Assembly: GCF_030813355.1 (NCBI RefSeq)
Contig: NZ_JAUSUD010000004.1
Location: forward strand, 62,001-126,000
DNA: 64,000 bases
From: Metabacillus malikii
GTDB taxonomy: Bacteria > Bacillota > Bacilli > Bacillales > Bacillaceae
Direction of reading: 5' to 3'
Positions 1 to 7,795 of the stretch are shown here, piece by piece; position 1 is the stretch's first letter; each line of letters starts with the position of its first letter. The notes under the pieces are model-generated. The model did no database searches. It saw only the letters and a program-made list of their open reading frames with translations, and had not been told where the DNA came from. Both the position numbers and the translations under genes were made by a program.

Positions 1-767
1 AAATGTTAAAAAGTCTTGAAGATGAATTAGATATGAAATTAATCTTGCGGACAAATAAGACAAGTGATTTAACAGATGGTGGGAGAATTGTTATGCAATA
101 TGCCCAGAAGATTTTTTCTCAAATTGAAGAAATGGAAACAACTTTAAACGATTTAAAAAGTTTAAAAAGAGGCTCAATTCGCATAGGTTTACCACCGATT
201 ATCGGAAGTCTGTATTTCCCTTCAGTGATGGCGGAGTTTCATAAAAAGTATCCAAACATCTCAATTACGATTACAGAATATGGTGCTGCCAAAGTTGTGA
301 AAAGTGTTGAAGAAGGAGAATTCGAACTTGGTGTTGCTGTATTGCCAGTCAATGAAGAAGATTTTCATATCTATCCGATCGTTGAAGATGAGATGAAATT
401 ATTAATACATCACGAACATCCTTTGGCAAGTCAATCATCAGTTCAATTAAAAGATTTGCGAAATGAAGAATTTATTTTTTACCATGAGGACTTTGCTCTC
501 CATGATATAATGTGGAAAAAGTTTATTGAAGTAGGTTTTGAACCAAAAATCTTATTTAAGAGTTCACAATGGGACTTTATGGTAGAAATGGTTGGCGCAA
601 ATTTAGGTGTGACGATTTTACCAGAATCAATATGTAACCGTGTTGAAAACAAGTATGTAAAAGTATTGAGTATCAAGCCTGTTATTCCATGGAATTTAGC
701 AGTTATTTCAAGAAAGAATAAATATCTTTCTTATGCGGCTAGAACTTTTATTGATTTCTTTTTATAA
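1..767 (+). CDS. cidR: LysR-family regulator, CidR-like, 5' end missing
   Basis: This is a LysR-type transcription regulator whose beginning lies outside the window. The visible 254 residues start inside the helix-turn-helix (the segment LEDELDMKLILRTNK is the usual end of the LysR DNA-binding helix and wing) and continue through the linker helix into a full substrate-binding domain. LysR proteins are usually about 290-300 aa, so roughly 40 residues are missing and the first Met seen here is internal. The next two genes are cidA and cidB in the same direction. That order matches ywbI-ywbH-ywbG of Bacillus subtilis and cidR-cidAB elsewhere, so it probably activates the holin-like pair in response to a small metabolite of carbon overflow. 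The ligand is inference from the family. Confidence 0.85.
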   Translation, partial: MLKSLEDELDMKLILRTNKTSDLTDGGRIVMQYAQKIFSQIEEMETTLNDLKSLKRGSIRIGLPPIIGSLYFPSVMAEFHKKYPNISITITEYGAAKVVKSVEEGEFELGVAVLPVNEEDFHIYPIVEDEMKLLIHHEHPLASQSSVQLKDLRNEEFIFYHEDFALHDIMWKKFIEVGFEPKILFKSSQWDFMVEMVGANLGVTILPESICNRVENKYVKVLSIKPVIPWNLAVISRKNKYLSYAARTFIDFFL

Positions 768-897
768 GGGTTCATTATAACTAATAGTAATAATGAAGAT
801 AAATAATATATATTTTACGAATAACCATAACGCGTAGTACGATGAACAATGTTAAATAGGAAGTATGACTATGCTTCTTCCGAAAAGGAAGGTGGTT

Positions 898-1266
898 ATG
901 ATGAAAAAGGTTTGGATGATAAGCCTGCAATTCGTATTCATTCATTTATTCTTATTATGTGGATATGGAATAAAACAGATTATTGCGCTCCCACTGCCAG
1001 CCCCGATGATTGGTTTAGTTTTGCTATTCATTTGTTTACTAATAGGAATTGTTAAATTAGAGTGGGTTGAAAATGTGGGTAACTGGTTATTAGCAGAATT
1101 ACTATTGTTTTTTATCCCCTCAGCTGTAGGGATTATAAATTATCAAGATATTTTTAGCTTAATGGGCTTGGAATCAATATTTTTAATCGGACTAAGTACG
1201 TTTATTGTTATCGCTACGACAGCACTAACAGCTGAGTTCATTGATAAGAAAAAAGGAAGTGTGTAA
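898..1266 (+). CDS. cidA: CidA/LrgA family holin-like protein
   Basis: Small membrane protein of about 122 aa with four hydrophobic segments, typical of the CidA/LrgA holin-like family, which acts in the cytoplasmic membrane and influences murein hydrolase activity, autolysis and overflow-metabolite handling. The sequence shows the family hallmark PLPAPMIGLVLLF after the first helix and a charged C-terminal tail. A start at 898 (ATG, followed directly by a second ATG at 901) follows the purine-rich AAGGAAGGTGG; an in-frame ATG further upstream has no ribosome site. It ends one base before the cidB start, so the two genes are translationally linked. The LysR gene upstream is its likely regulator. 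Confidence 0.9.
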   Translation: MMKKVWMISLQFVFIHLFLLCGYGIKQIIALPLPAPMIGLVLLFICLLIGIVKLEWVENVGNWLLAELLLFFIPSAVGIINYQDIFSLMGLESIFLIGLSTFIVIATTALTAEFIDKKKGSV

Positions 1267-1267
1267 A

Positions 1268-1960
1268 ATGATTTTTGTATTTTATACATTTGTGACATAT
1301 ATCATTTATAAAGTAGTGAAACTCGGTTATAAAAAATGGTCTCTACCATTATTCAATCCATTACTTATTTGTCCAATTTTGATTATTTCATTAATACAAC
1401 TATTTCATATTCCGGCAGATCATTATTTAAATGGATCGAAAGCTATTACTCATATGCTAGGTCCAGCAACAGTAGCATTTGCAATCCCGATTTATAAACA
1501 TTTTCATTTAATAAAAAAATACCTTGGAACTATTATCGTTAGTATAACAACAGGTTCACTAGTAGCTATTGTTTCAACATTTATTTTATCGGTATTATTT
1601 AAATTAAATCCAGAGTTTATTACGAGTTTGTTACCTAGGTCGATTACAACCCCAATCGCAATTGAAGTATCCAAAGAAATTGGAGGTTTACCAACGTTAA
1701 CGACAATATTTGTCATATTGACTGGTGTAATTGGAGGCATTCTAGGTCCATTTGAAATCAAGTGGTTTAAAGTTAAATCTCCTATCGCTAAAGGTTTAGC
1801 TCTAGGAATGAGTGCTCATGGTGTCGGAACGTCAAAAGCAATGGAGTACGGAGATAGGGAAGGAACCTTTTCTACGATAGCAATGATTTTTGCTGCTTGG
1901 ATTACAATGGCTTGGGGTAGTTTGCTTATACCTTCCTTAATTCATTTGGTAGAAATATAA
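1268..1960 (+). CDS. cidB: CidB/LrgB family membrane protein
   Basis: Multi-pass membrane protein of 230 aa, the standard partner of CidA (LrgB family). The conserved core is visible: a run PRSITTPIAIEVSKEIGG near residue 125, then GVIGGILGP and GLALGMSAHGVGTSKA near residue 175, all hallmark LrgB motifs. The start at 1268 is preceded by AAGGAAGTG at a good distance, while the longer in-frame reading from 1241 overlaps cidA and lacks a ribosome site. CidA and CidB are thought to act together in the membrane in programmed lysis and, in plants and bacteria, export of glycolate, lactate or pyruvate; which of these applies here cannot be read from the sequence. Confidence 0.92.
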   Translation: MIFVFYTFVTYIIYKVVKLGYKKWSLPLFNPLLICPILIISLIQLFHIPADHYLNGSKAITHMLGPATVAFAIPIYKHFHLIKKYLGTIIVSITTGSLVAIVSTFILSVLFKLNPEFITSLLPRSITTPIAIEVSKEIGGLPTLTTIFVILTGVIGGILGPFEIKWFKVKSPIAKGLALGMSAHGVGTSKAMEYGDREGTFSTIAMIFAAWITMAWGSLLIPSLIHLVEI

Positions 1961-1970
1961 TACAATGTAG

Positions 1971-1999
1971 CCAATTATCAAAATGATTTGATAATTGGA
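1971..1999. terminator. Hairpin between convergent cidB and GNAT genes
   Basis: Perfect inverted repeat CCAATTATCA/TGATAATTGG with a short loop, located just after the cidB stop and just before the end of the minus-strand gene. There is no U-tract on either side, so it may be a weak bidirectional terminator or only an mRNA end-stabiliser. Confidence 0.45.
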
Positions 2000-2025
2000 C
2001 TACCACTTAGAATAAGTAATGGTAT

Positions 2026-3180
2026 TTACAGTTTCTTTTTGTCAACAATTTTTATCGCAAAATGGTTTAATAAAAAACTCAATGACTTCCAAAATAATAT
2101 TTTTGATTTTGATAAATGATGAATATATATAGCTGTATACTCTGGATAGCCTCTTGCACCTCTATCATATTTAAAGCGACCGACCCCAGCACTTTGATGG
2201 TATTTTCGATCGTGCTTAATGGATTCATTAACTGCCAAATAACGGAGCATCCGATAAAGACCTTTTTCCTTAGGTAAGTCTGTATTGTAACCAAGTACTG
2301 GATTTGCCATTTTGTTTTGGTATATTTTGGACCCGAATACACCCTCTAAGATACCATTTCTTTTAAGTCCCATATAAATAAGAGCACGTTCTCTATGTGT
2401 AGATAAAATGTACTGTTCTGAGAATTGCGGATTGTTATAAGAGTATTTTTCTAAATATAATTTATCATAAAGCTGTTTAGCACGAGACAAGTCTTCTCTA
2501 GTGAATTCATCGTGATAGATAATTTCGAATTCTTGATTACAAAAAAGTTTTTTATCACGTTTTAGTGTATTACGTACCTTTTTACGAGCATGCATAATAT
2601 CAGCTGGTTCAGAAATATATACAAAGCGACTTGGAAGGAACACATATTTCAGTTTCTTCAAGTCTCTTATCATTTCTGGATAAAGGCCATCATTTAAAGA
2701 ACGATATCCAATTAAATAACTTGGATATTTGTTCAACATTGCATGATGGAGTGCCGATAATTGCTTTTCAGTTAATAGCGGCGATAAGTTAGTTGAAATT
2801 AACCAATTATTTATATAGACAACTTTGTTTATTTTTATGAACTTAACAAAGATATCCATTACTGCTAACAGCATACGTAATGGTGCTTCTAAAACCTTAT
2901 TGTTTAACATGGTGAGTTCTTCTTTTGAATACGTTATGTAATGGTTATAAGGTGAACAAACATATGAATTCTCGTATTCAGATTCATTTACCGTATACGG
3001 TAACAGAACATTATCAATAGCGACAAACCTTATCGTCGTATTAACATTATGAATAAGCTCTTTTGTTTCCCCTTTTAATAAAGGAGTAAAGTATTTCTTT
3101 ATTTTCTCCCCTTCTATATAGCAATCCCAACAAATCTCTTCCCAGTTATTTTTATCAAAAAATATAACATTTTCAGCCAT
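2026..3180 (-). CDS. GNAT-fold acyltransferase-like protein
   Basis: A 384-aa protein that I assign to the GNAT/FemAB-like acyltransferase superfamily from its C-terminal half: a basic helix (RKKVRNTLKRDKK), a region RALIYMGLKRNGILEGVFG that reads as the central beta strands, and a GLYRMLRYLAVNESI helix typical of an acyl-CoA or aminoacyl binding fold. The substrate is unknown. The start at 3180 (ATG, 6-7 nt after AAGGAG) is preferred to a GTG 15 nt upstream that overlaps the preceding stop. It lies 11 nt after the SDR gene and is almost certainly co-transcribed with it, so the two may act on the same small molecule or lipid. It is not part of any cluster that reveals a pathway. Confidence 0.65.
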   Translation of the reverse strand: MAENVIFFDKNNWEEICWDCYIEGEKIKKYFTPLLKGETKELIHNVNTTIRFVAIDNVLLPYTVNESEYENSYVCSPYNHYITYSKEELTMLNNKVLEAPLRMLLAVMDIFVKFIKINKVVYINNWLISTNLSPLLTEKQLSALHHAMLNKYPSYLIGYRSLNDGLYPEMIRDLKKLKYVFLPSRFVYISEPADIMHARKKVRNTLKRDKKLFCNQEFEIIYHDEFTREDLSRAKQLYDKLYLEKYSYNNPQFSEQYILSTHRERALIYMGLKRNGILEGVFGSKIYQNKMANPVLGYNTDLPKEKGLYRMLRYLAVNESIKHDRKYHQSAGVGRFKYDRGARGYPEYTAIYIHHLSKSKILFWKSLSFLLNHFAIKIVDKKKL

Positions 3181-3191
3181 GTTGGACTCCT

Positions 3192-4022
3192 TCACTTATT
3201 TAATTTTCTAGTTACTATTTTCTCGATTAATCTCCAAGGAAGAATCCTTTTTAGTATTGATAATGTTTTTGCACCTTTGCCGATAGTGTATCGGAATTTC
3301 GGTTTTCTTTGTTTACTAATCTTGACGATTAGTTTTGCTACTTCGACTGGGTCCGAACCATGATTCGCTGATGCTTGTGCATATTTATATAAATTTTGTT
3401 TAAATTGATTCGTTTGATTATTTATTATTTTGACCTTCTCTAGGCCCTTTTCCCAAATTTTTGTTTTGTATGAAGCAGGCTCAACGACAGAGACAAATAT
3501 ACCTTTTGGAAGCAATTCTAACCTTAGACTTTCACTTAGTCCCTCAATTGCAAATTTTGACGTTGTATATGCTGACATACCTGGAAATCCAAAGAATCCG
3601 CTCACACTGCTCATATTAATAATTTTTGTGCCCTTAACCTTTTCTAATAAAGGTAAAAATGTTTTCGTAACTTGATAAGTACCAAAAATATTTGTCTCTT
3701 GTTGTATGGTCCACTCGTTAATCGTTATATCTTCTAAGAAGCCGCCTTCGCAATATCCGGCATTGTTAATCAGTATATGTAATTGACCAAACTGTTCTTG
3801 AACATAAGATTTTATGTATTCAATCTCAGCAAGTTTTGTTACGTCCATCTGTTGTACAGTTAAATAATTAGATAAATCTAATTGCTCTACTTTTTGTATT
3901 AATTCTAATTGTTTATTTAGATTACGCATAGTAGCGATGACGGTATATCCACTTTTTAATAGCTCTATTGTCATACTTAAACCGAGACCACTATTAGCAC
4001 CAGTTATTAATGCAACCTTCAT
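3192..4022 (-). CDS. SDR family NAD(P)-dependent oxidoreductase
   Basis: Classical short-chain dehydrogenase/reductase of 276 aa. It has the N-terminal cofactor motif TGANSGLG (residues 7-14), the NNAG motif (86-89), the catalytic serine in NMSSV (Ser138 or Ser139), and the YxxxK pair Tyr152/Lys156 in AYTTSKFAIEG. The C-terminal region KFRYTIGKGAKTLSILKRILPWRLIEKIV resembles SDRs that act on hydrophobic substrates, but substrate is unknown. A strong AAGGAAAGGAAG precedes the ATG. It is the first gene of a two-gene operon with the GNAT-like protein. Confidence 0.88.
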   Translation of the reverse strand: MKVALITGANSGLGLSMTIELLKSGYTVIATMRNLNKQLELIQKVEQLDLSNYLTVQQMDVTKLAEIEYIKSYVQEQFGQLHILINNAGYCEGGFLEDITINEWTIQQETNIFGTYQVTKTFLPLLEKVKGTKIINMSSVSGFFGFPGMSAYTTSKFAIEGLSESLRLELLPKGIFVSVVEPASYKTKIWEKGLEKVKIINNQTNQFKQNLYKYAQASANHGSDPVEVAKLIVKISKQRKPKFRYTIGKGAKTLSILKRILPWRLIEKIVTRKLNK

Positions 4023-4154
4023 TATAGACTTCCTTTCCTTGTTGCTGGGCTTTCATATTATTATATACGATTTAATTATATTTGCATGAAATACTCATAA
4101 AGAGAAATACTAAACGATGAACTATTCATCATGAGTGAAAAGTAGGTGAAAACA

Positions 4155-4277
4155 ATGACTAAAAAAGGTATTCAAAATTCAAGCATTGAACAAATTCAAC
4201 ATGACCATGAGACAGAATCAGCATTTAAAGAAGATAATGTAAAAAAACAAAACAAAAATGCTAAACGTAATAAGTAG
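4155..4277 (+). CDS. Small highly charged 40-aa hypothetical protein
   Basis: Forty-codon ORF starting at an ATG 6 nt after AGGTGA. The product is hydrophilic, with an acidic His/Glu middle (IQHDHETESAFKED) and a Lys/Asn-rich tail ending in KNAKRNK. It resembles in composition the many tiny acid-soluble spore or sporulation proteins of Bacillus, but I do not recognise a family. A long hairpin starts about 10 nt after the stop, consistent with a short monocistronic transcript, and supports that this is a real gene. Confidence 0.5.
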   Translation: MTKKGIQNSSIEQIQHDHETESAFKEDNVKKQNKNAKRNK

Positions 4278-4287
4278 TCGATGATTC

Positions 4288-4372
4288 AAAGGGCAGACGC
4301 CTCCAACATCCATTGATATATAGTCACTTTCACTTCATTCTATATATTTTGAGTTGGTGGGTTTGTCCTTAT
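4288..4372 (+). terminator. Long compound hairpin after the 40-aa gene
   Basis: The flanks AAGGGCAGAC and GTTTGTCCTT pair (with G-U pairs), CCTCCAAC pairs with GTTGGTGG inside them, and ATATATAG pairs with CTATATAT in the centre. The structure is about 85 nt with a short AT-rich 3' side. It is a likely terminator for the small gene at 4155 and belongs to the set of compound hairpins discussed in the findings. Confidence 0.5.
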
Positions 4373-4543
4373 TTATAAGGTTTAATACACGGAATCTATA
4401 AACAATTTGTGTCTCAACGATGATTACTTTATAAGAAGTATTTTTTCATTAAAAACTCTACTAGTAGCTATTTGAAGGTGTCTCATCTGAAATGATAATC
4501 AAGCAATAGTAATAAGGATAGATAAAATGAAGAAAGGGTTGAT

Positions 4544-4996
4544 ATGAAAATGAATCATTTAAAGGCAATCATGATTAAAATGGCTGCAACCTTTTTACTC
4601 CTAGCCTTTATTCTTGGATTTGTGTTTAATTATACTTTTGGTAATATATTAACAGTTACCCTCTTACTAGGGGTCATTTCATATGTTCTTGGGGACTTAT
4701 TATTACTACCACGTACTCGAAATATCACTGCCACAATCTCAGATTTTGCTCTGGCCTTATTATTTACTTGGTTCTACCTATCAAATATTACCCCTAATGG
4801 TTATCGACTATTTCTAGTTTCATTATTAGTCGGAATTGGTGTGTCTTTATTTGAAGTTTTTTTTCATCGATATATGAAACGAGATGTCATTACGGAAGGC
4901 AAGTCTAATTTTAACGTGAACCACAATCTCCAGTATCAAACTGAAGCATCAGAAGAACTTAATCCAAATGTTCAGAAAAAAAATAACAAGGACTAA
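4544..4996 (+). CDS. YndM family (DUF2512) membrane protein
   Basis: A 150-aa integral membrane protein with four hydrophobic segments in the first 115 residues and a hydrophilic C-terminal tail of about 35 residues ending NVQKKNNKD. The motif GDLLLLPRTRN between helices two and three, followed by a DFALALLFTWFYL helix, is characteristic of the YndM/DUF2512 family found in Bacillus. Its function is unknown. Start at the first ATG, preceded by AAAGGG; a second ATG two codons on is equally possible. A strong terminator follows within 35 nt of the stop. Confidence 0.82.
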   Translation: MKMNHLKAIMIKMAATFLLLAFILGFVFNYTFGNILTVTLLLGVISYVLGDLLLLPRTRNITATISDFALALLFTWFYLSNITPNGYRLFLVSLLVGIGVSLFEVFFHRYMKRDVITEGKSNFNVNHNLQYQTEASEELNPNVQKKNNKD

Positions 4997-5028
4997 ATAT
5001 TAATATACTGTTATTTAGGATTGAAAAA

Positions 5029-5058
5029 GGGCTGTCATATATGTGGCAGCCCTTTTTT
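5029..5058. terminator. Rho-independent terminator after yndM-like gene
   Basis: Stem GGGCTG/CAGCCC with a 12-nt partly paired loop, followed by TTTTTT on the plus strand and preceded by AAAAA, so it can serve both yndM-like and the convergent yetF-like gene. Confidence 0.85.
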
Positions 5059-5089
5059 ATATGATTATATATCAGTAAATTAGGTAGCA

Positions 5090-5761
5090 CTAGTAAGTTT
5101 GTATGAAAAGAGGGTGACTTGGAGACCATTCTGCATAGCAAACATCTTTTGAATTTGATATTCCTTCAGAATTTAATTGGTGTAATAGCCAGTCTTTATC
5201 TACACCAGCCTTTTTTAAATTTATCTCTAAAATTTCACCATCACTAATTAGTGTGATTGGGAGATGTCTGGTGCCATTTTTTAAATTTAAATCACTAGTA
5301 GTTGGTTTGTCTGCCTCAAACTGTCGGATAACACTAATACTACCATTTGTTTCTAAAATAGCGTATTTTACTTCTTTTAGTGAAAATACATCCTTTGACC
5401 TTAATAATTGTTGAAGCTGGTCCACATCTAATTGATTTTTTTTCAATTCCCGCCAATCGAGCTTCCCATCATTAATTATCATTGAAGGCCTTCCTTCAAA
5501 GAGATAGCGGAATTTTCTCGATTTTTGAGTAATAAACTCTGTTAAAAAGATTAGTAATCCCCAAATCGCAATCGCAAATATGATTTTTGGTAATCCGATT
5601 TTGTCATCAAAAATGGCACTTCCAACAAATTCTCCTACGACAAGAGCGGAAATAAAGTCAAAAGGAGTAATTTGACTAATTTGTGTCTTCCCTAAACACT
5701 TAACAAGAATTAATAACACAAAATATCCACCGATTATTTCAACTAATATTTGTAGAAACAT
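5090..5761 (-). CDS. DUF421 / YetF family membrane protein
   Basis: A 223-aa protein of the YetF family: three N-terminal membrane helices (VEIIGGYFVLLILVKCLG, then ITPFDFISALVVGEFVGSAI, then IIFAIAIWGLLIFLTEF) and a soluble domain starting at FEGRPSMIINDGKLDWRELKKN, which is the diagnostic DUF421 motif. In Bacillus, YetF relatives are membrane proteins of unknown role, some associated with spores or germination. The start at 5761 has GGAGG 11 nt upstream; an earlier in-frame ATG at 5779 has none. The gene stands alone, transcribed on the minus strand after a terminator at 5912-5947. Confidence 0.85.
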   Translation of the reverse strand: MFLQILVEIIGGYFVLLILVKCLGKTQISQITPFDFISALVVGEFVGSAIFDDKIGLPKIIFAIAIWGLLIFLTEFITQKSRKFRYLFEGRPSMIINDGKLDWRELKKNQLDVDQLQQLLRSKDVFSLKEVKYAILETNGSISVIRQFEADKPTTSDLNLKNGTRHLPITLISDGEILEINLKKAGVDKDWLLHQLNSEGISNSKDVCYAEWSPSHPLFIQTY

Positions 5762-5911
5762 ACTTTTTGCATCCTCCATACAATTGATAAGTAATTTTTA
5801 TAAAGTGGCATAAGTATTACCCCTCTCTCCATCCAACGAGTTTCAAAATCTGATCCAATCATCACTGATAAAATTCGAGTAAAAAACACAATCATTTTAA
5901 TAAGAACCTTT

Positions 5912-5947
5912 GAAAAAAACACGCGCGAATCTTCACACGTGTTTTTT
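5912..5947 (-). terminator. Terminator of the ger / DUF3892 transcript
   Basis: Stem AAAAAACACG/CGTGTTTTTT with a 14-nt loop. On the minus strand it is followed by a T tract. It lies downstream of the DUF3892 gene and separates the germination operon from yetF. Confidence 0.8.
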
Positions 5948-6035
5948 GAAGTTAATCCATTAATATAGTTTGCTTTATTAGGTAATTTATACAATCGTAC
6001 ATGTTTTCATCTAGTTTTTAGGGACATCAAACTAA

Positions 6036-6335
6036 TTAAAATTCAGGCAATTCATTAAGGTTATTTTCTTTTATTCCGTCTGGTTCACTTCGAAGAATAT
6101 CTCGACCGTACTTATGAAATACATCTACATGTGCTAATTGGCCTGATTTTGCTTCATGAAGAGCTTGTACATAATCAAGCTCTCGACCGGATTCCGTTTT
6201 AAAAGCAATTAAATCTCCACTTTCATTCTTTCTCACTGCTACAATTTGTTCTTTTGTGGAACTCTCGTTTAGTGAGTGATTATCCTGCGTATTTGCTTGT
6301 TTATATTGATTGTATATTTGTTCAAAGCGGTCCAT
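6036..6335 (-). CDS. DUF3892 family protein
   Basis: Soluble 99-aa protein. The core reads IVAVRKNESGDLIAFKTESG, then LDYVQALHEAKSGQ, then a DILRSEPDG tail; this arrangement is the DUF3892 signature common in Bacillus. Function unknown. The start is the ATG after GAGGTG at 6335, three codons inside a longer GTG reading. There is only a 45-nt gap and no terminator after the last gene of the germinant receptor operon, so it may be read from the same mRNA and then end at the hairpin at 5912. Confidence 0.8.
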   Translation of the reverse strand: MDRFEQIYNQYKQANTQDNHSLNESSTKEQIVAVRKNESGDLIAFKTESGRELDYVQALHEAKSGQLAHVDVFHKYGRDILRSEPDGIKENNLNELPEF

Positions 6336-6380
6336 GTATTTCACCTCTATTTTTTTGTCTGTGCAATCTGTGGTAAGAAA

Positions 6381-6539
6381 TTATTTCATTTGCACTAGGA
6401 AAGATAATATAAAAATTGAACAGCCGACAATTGACATGCCAAATGCTCCTAGCTTATTTTTATCTTTCATTAAAACATATGCATGACCAAAGCTATATAG
6501 TGTGCCGATTAAGACAATAGCCCATAAAAGTAATTTCAC
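6381..6539 (-). CDS. Small two-helix protein, candidate germinant receptor D subunit
   Basis: A 52-aa ORF with a GTG start whose G overlaps the TAG of gerC by one base, preceded by AAGGTGAAGG. The product has two membrane helices (LLLWAIVLIGTLYSFGHAYV and FGMSIVGCSIFILSFLV) joined by a short basic turn MKDKNKLG, and nothing else. Small proteins of this design, encoded as a fourth gene in or beside some GerA-family receptor operons of Bacillus species, are known as D subunits and modulate the receptor's response to germinants. Position, size and topology agree with that; there is no residue-level proof. Translational coupling to gerC supports a matched dose with the C subunit. Confidence 0.7.
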   Translation of the reverse strand: MKLLLWAIVLIGTLYSFGHAYVLMKDKNKLGAFGMSIVGCSIFILSFLVQMK

Positions 6540-7795
6540 TAATCCTTCACCTTTTCCATTTCGGATTCTTTTATTTGTTTACCAAACCCAAATACTTCAG
6601 CTTTTACCTTAATGTCAATATCTGCATAGGGATAATTTTTTTTTGTCCAATCCCACTCCTCATACTCTTTAACCGTTTTGAACAATGGTCTCACGTACAA
6701 AGACCAGTAAAACGGGTCAGATTTAAATTCCTTTTGTGACCTTTCAACAAGCTCTTCAAGGTTTTTCTTTATTTCTCTGCTGATGGTAGCTCTTAGTTTA
6801 TTTAAATGTTTTTCATTTGATGAGTAATCGACCATACTTGGTGCTGATAAAATTTCTGCAGATATGGGTACTACCACATTAATCTTAGGAGGACCTTTTC
6901 TTAATTTGACTTTTACATCAGTTTGATCCTTCTTCTTTAGCCTAACAACGATTTTATATTGGTCATCGATTGGGTCTGTGTAGCTTACATACATATCTTC
7001 CATATCTAAGCTATTATCAAGGATCATTGCACTTCTCGTTTCTTCACCAGTGAGCTTACCAATCATTTTTCCTTCCTTAAATACAGCTGACCCGATAAGT
7101 TGTGCTTGGTTTCCGCCATCTTTTGGTACATGTCCGGCTATATATTGATCCTCTTCATTAAACTTACTTTCATCTTTTGCTTCTTTAACAGAACCGAACA
7201 TAGATAGAAAAAGGTCAGCATCACCATCTGTAATCGCTAAAAACCTGTTTAAGCTAGATTCTGGCACTAAGCCAGTTTCGATTGAACGATCAATAACAAA
7301 TTGGTAATAACGGTGTGGTCTAATTTGCATTTCTGGTTTATTCTTTTTAAGAAAATCAGAAGCTTTTCCATCTGTGACAATTAATTGGGTCTCTCTCCTT
7401 ATTTCTCTCTCTTTCAAAGCTGTTCCAATAATTCTAAAGAAATAATCAGAGCGAGCTAATTCTTCTGAAACAACAATGACTTTCGATTGAATTAATGAAA
7501 TTTGCCTTGTTACAAAGGAGTTTGCAGTATTTTTCGCTGTTACAAAGTCAGGAGCGGTTAAGGTGATAATTTCCTTTTCACCTGTTTCACTTGTGGCTCC
7601 TTGCATATTCTGTTTTGGATTAGAAAATTGAAATGTTACATCAAAGGCTTGATCCTTTTCAAGGTCAATTCCTTCTGGTATATCTAAACCAATTGCAATC
7701 GCATATGATATCTCTTCTAACTCCTTACGATCCCAACAACCTGTAAGGAATGTTAAAACAAAAAAAAGTAAAAGAGGGATTTTAAGACGATTCAT
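6539..7795 (-). CDS. gerC: Ger(x)C family germinant receptor lipoprotein
   Basis: C subunit of a GerA-type spore germinant receptor, 418 aa. The N-terminus is a lipoprotein signal, MNRLKIPLLLFFVLTFLTGC with Cys20 as the lipidated residue, followed by the family hallmark WDRKELEE. The body contains the GerC three-domain sequence, including ETQLIVTDGKASDFLKK and the C-terminal WSLYVRPLFKTVKEYEEWDW. In the spore it is anchored on the outside of the inner membrane with the GerA and GerB subunits. Its start overlaps the end of gerB by 14 nt, and its stop overlaps the next small gene by one base, which is tight translational coupling across the whole operon. Confidence 0.93.
   Translation of the reverse strand: MNRLKIPLLLFFVLTFLTGCWDRKELEEISYAIAIGLDIPEGIDLEKDQAFDVTFQFSNPKQNMQGATSETGEKEIITLTAPDFVTAKNTANSFVTRQISLIQSKVIVVSEELARSDYFFRIIGTALKEREIRRETQLIVTDGKASDFLKKNKPEMQIRPHRYYQFVIDRSIETGLVPESSLNRFLAITDGDADLFLSMFGSVKEAKDESKFNEEDQYIAGHVPKDGGNQAQLIGSAVFKEGKMIGKLTGEETRSAMILDNSLDMEDMYVSYTDPIDDQYKIVVRLKKKDQTDVKVKLRKGPPKINVVVPISAEILSAPSMVDYSSNEKHLNKLRATISREIKKNLEELVERSQKEFKSDPFYWSLYVRPLFKTVKEYEEWDWTKKNYPYADIDIKVKAEVFGFGKQIKESEMEKVKD

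Noticed and set aside
5762-5994. 83-codon minus-strand frame between yetF and DUF3892 genes
   Set aside because: It contains the strong terminator at 5912-5947, has no ribosome site and ends inside yetF; I treat it as a chance frame.
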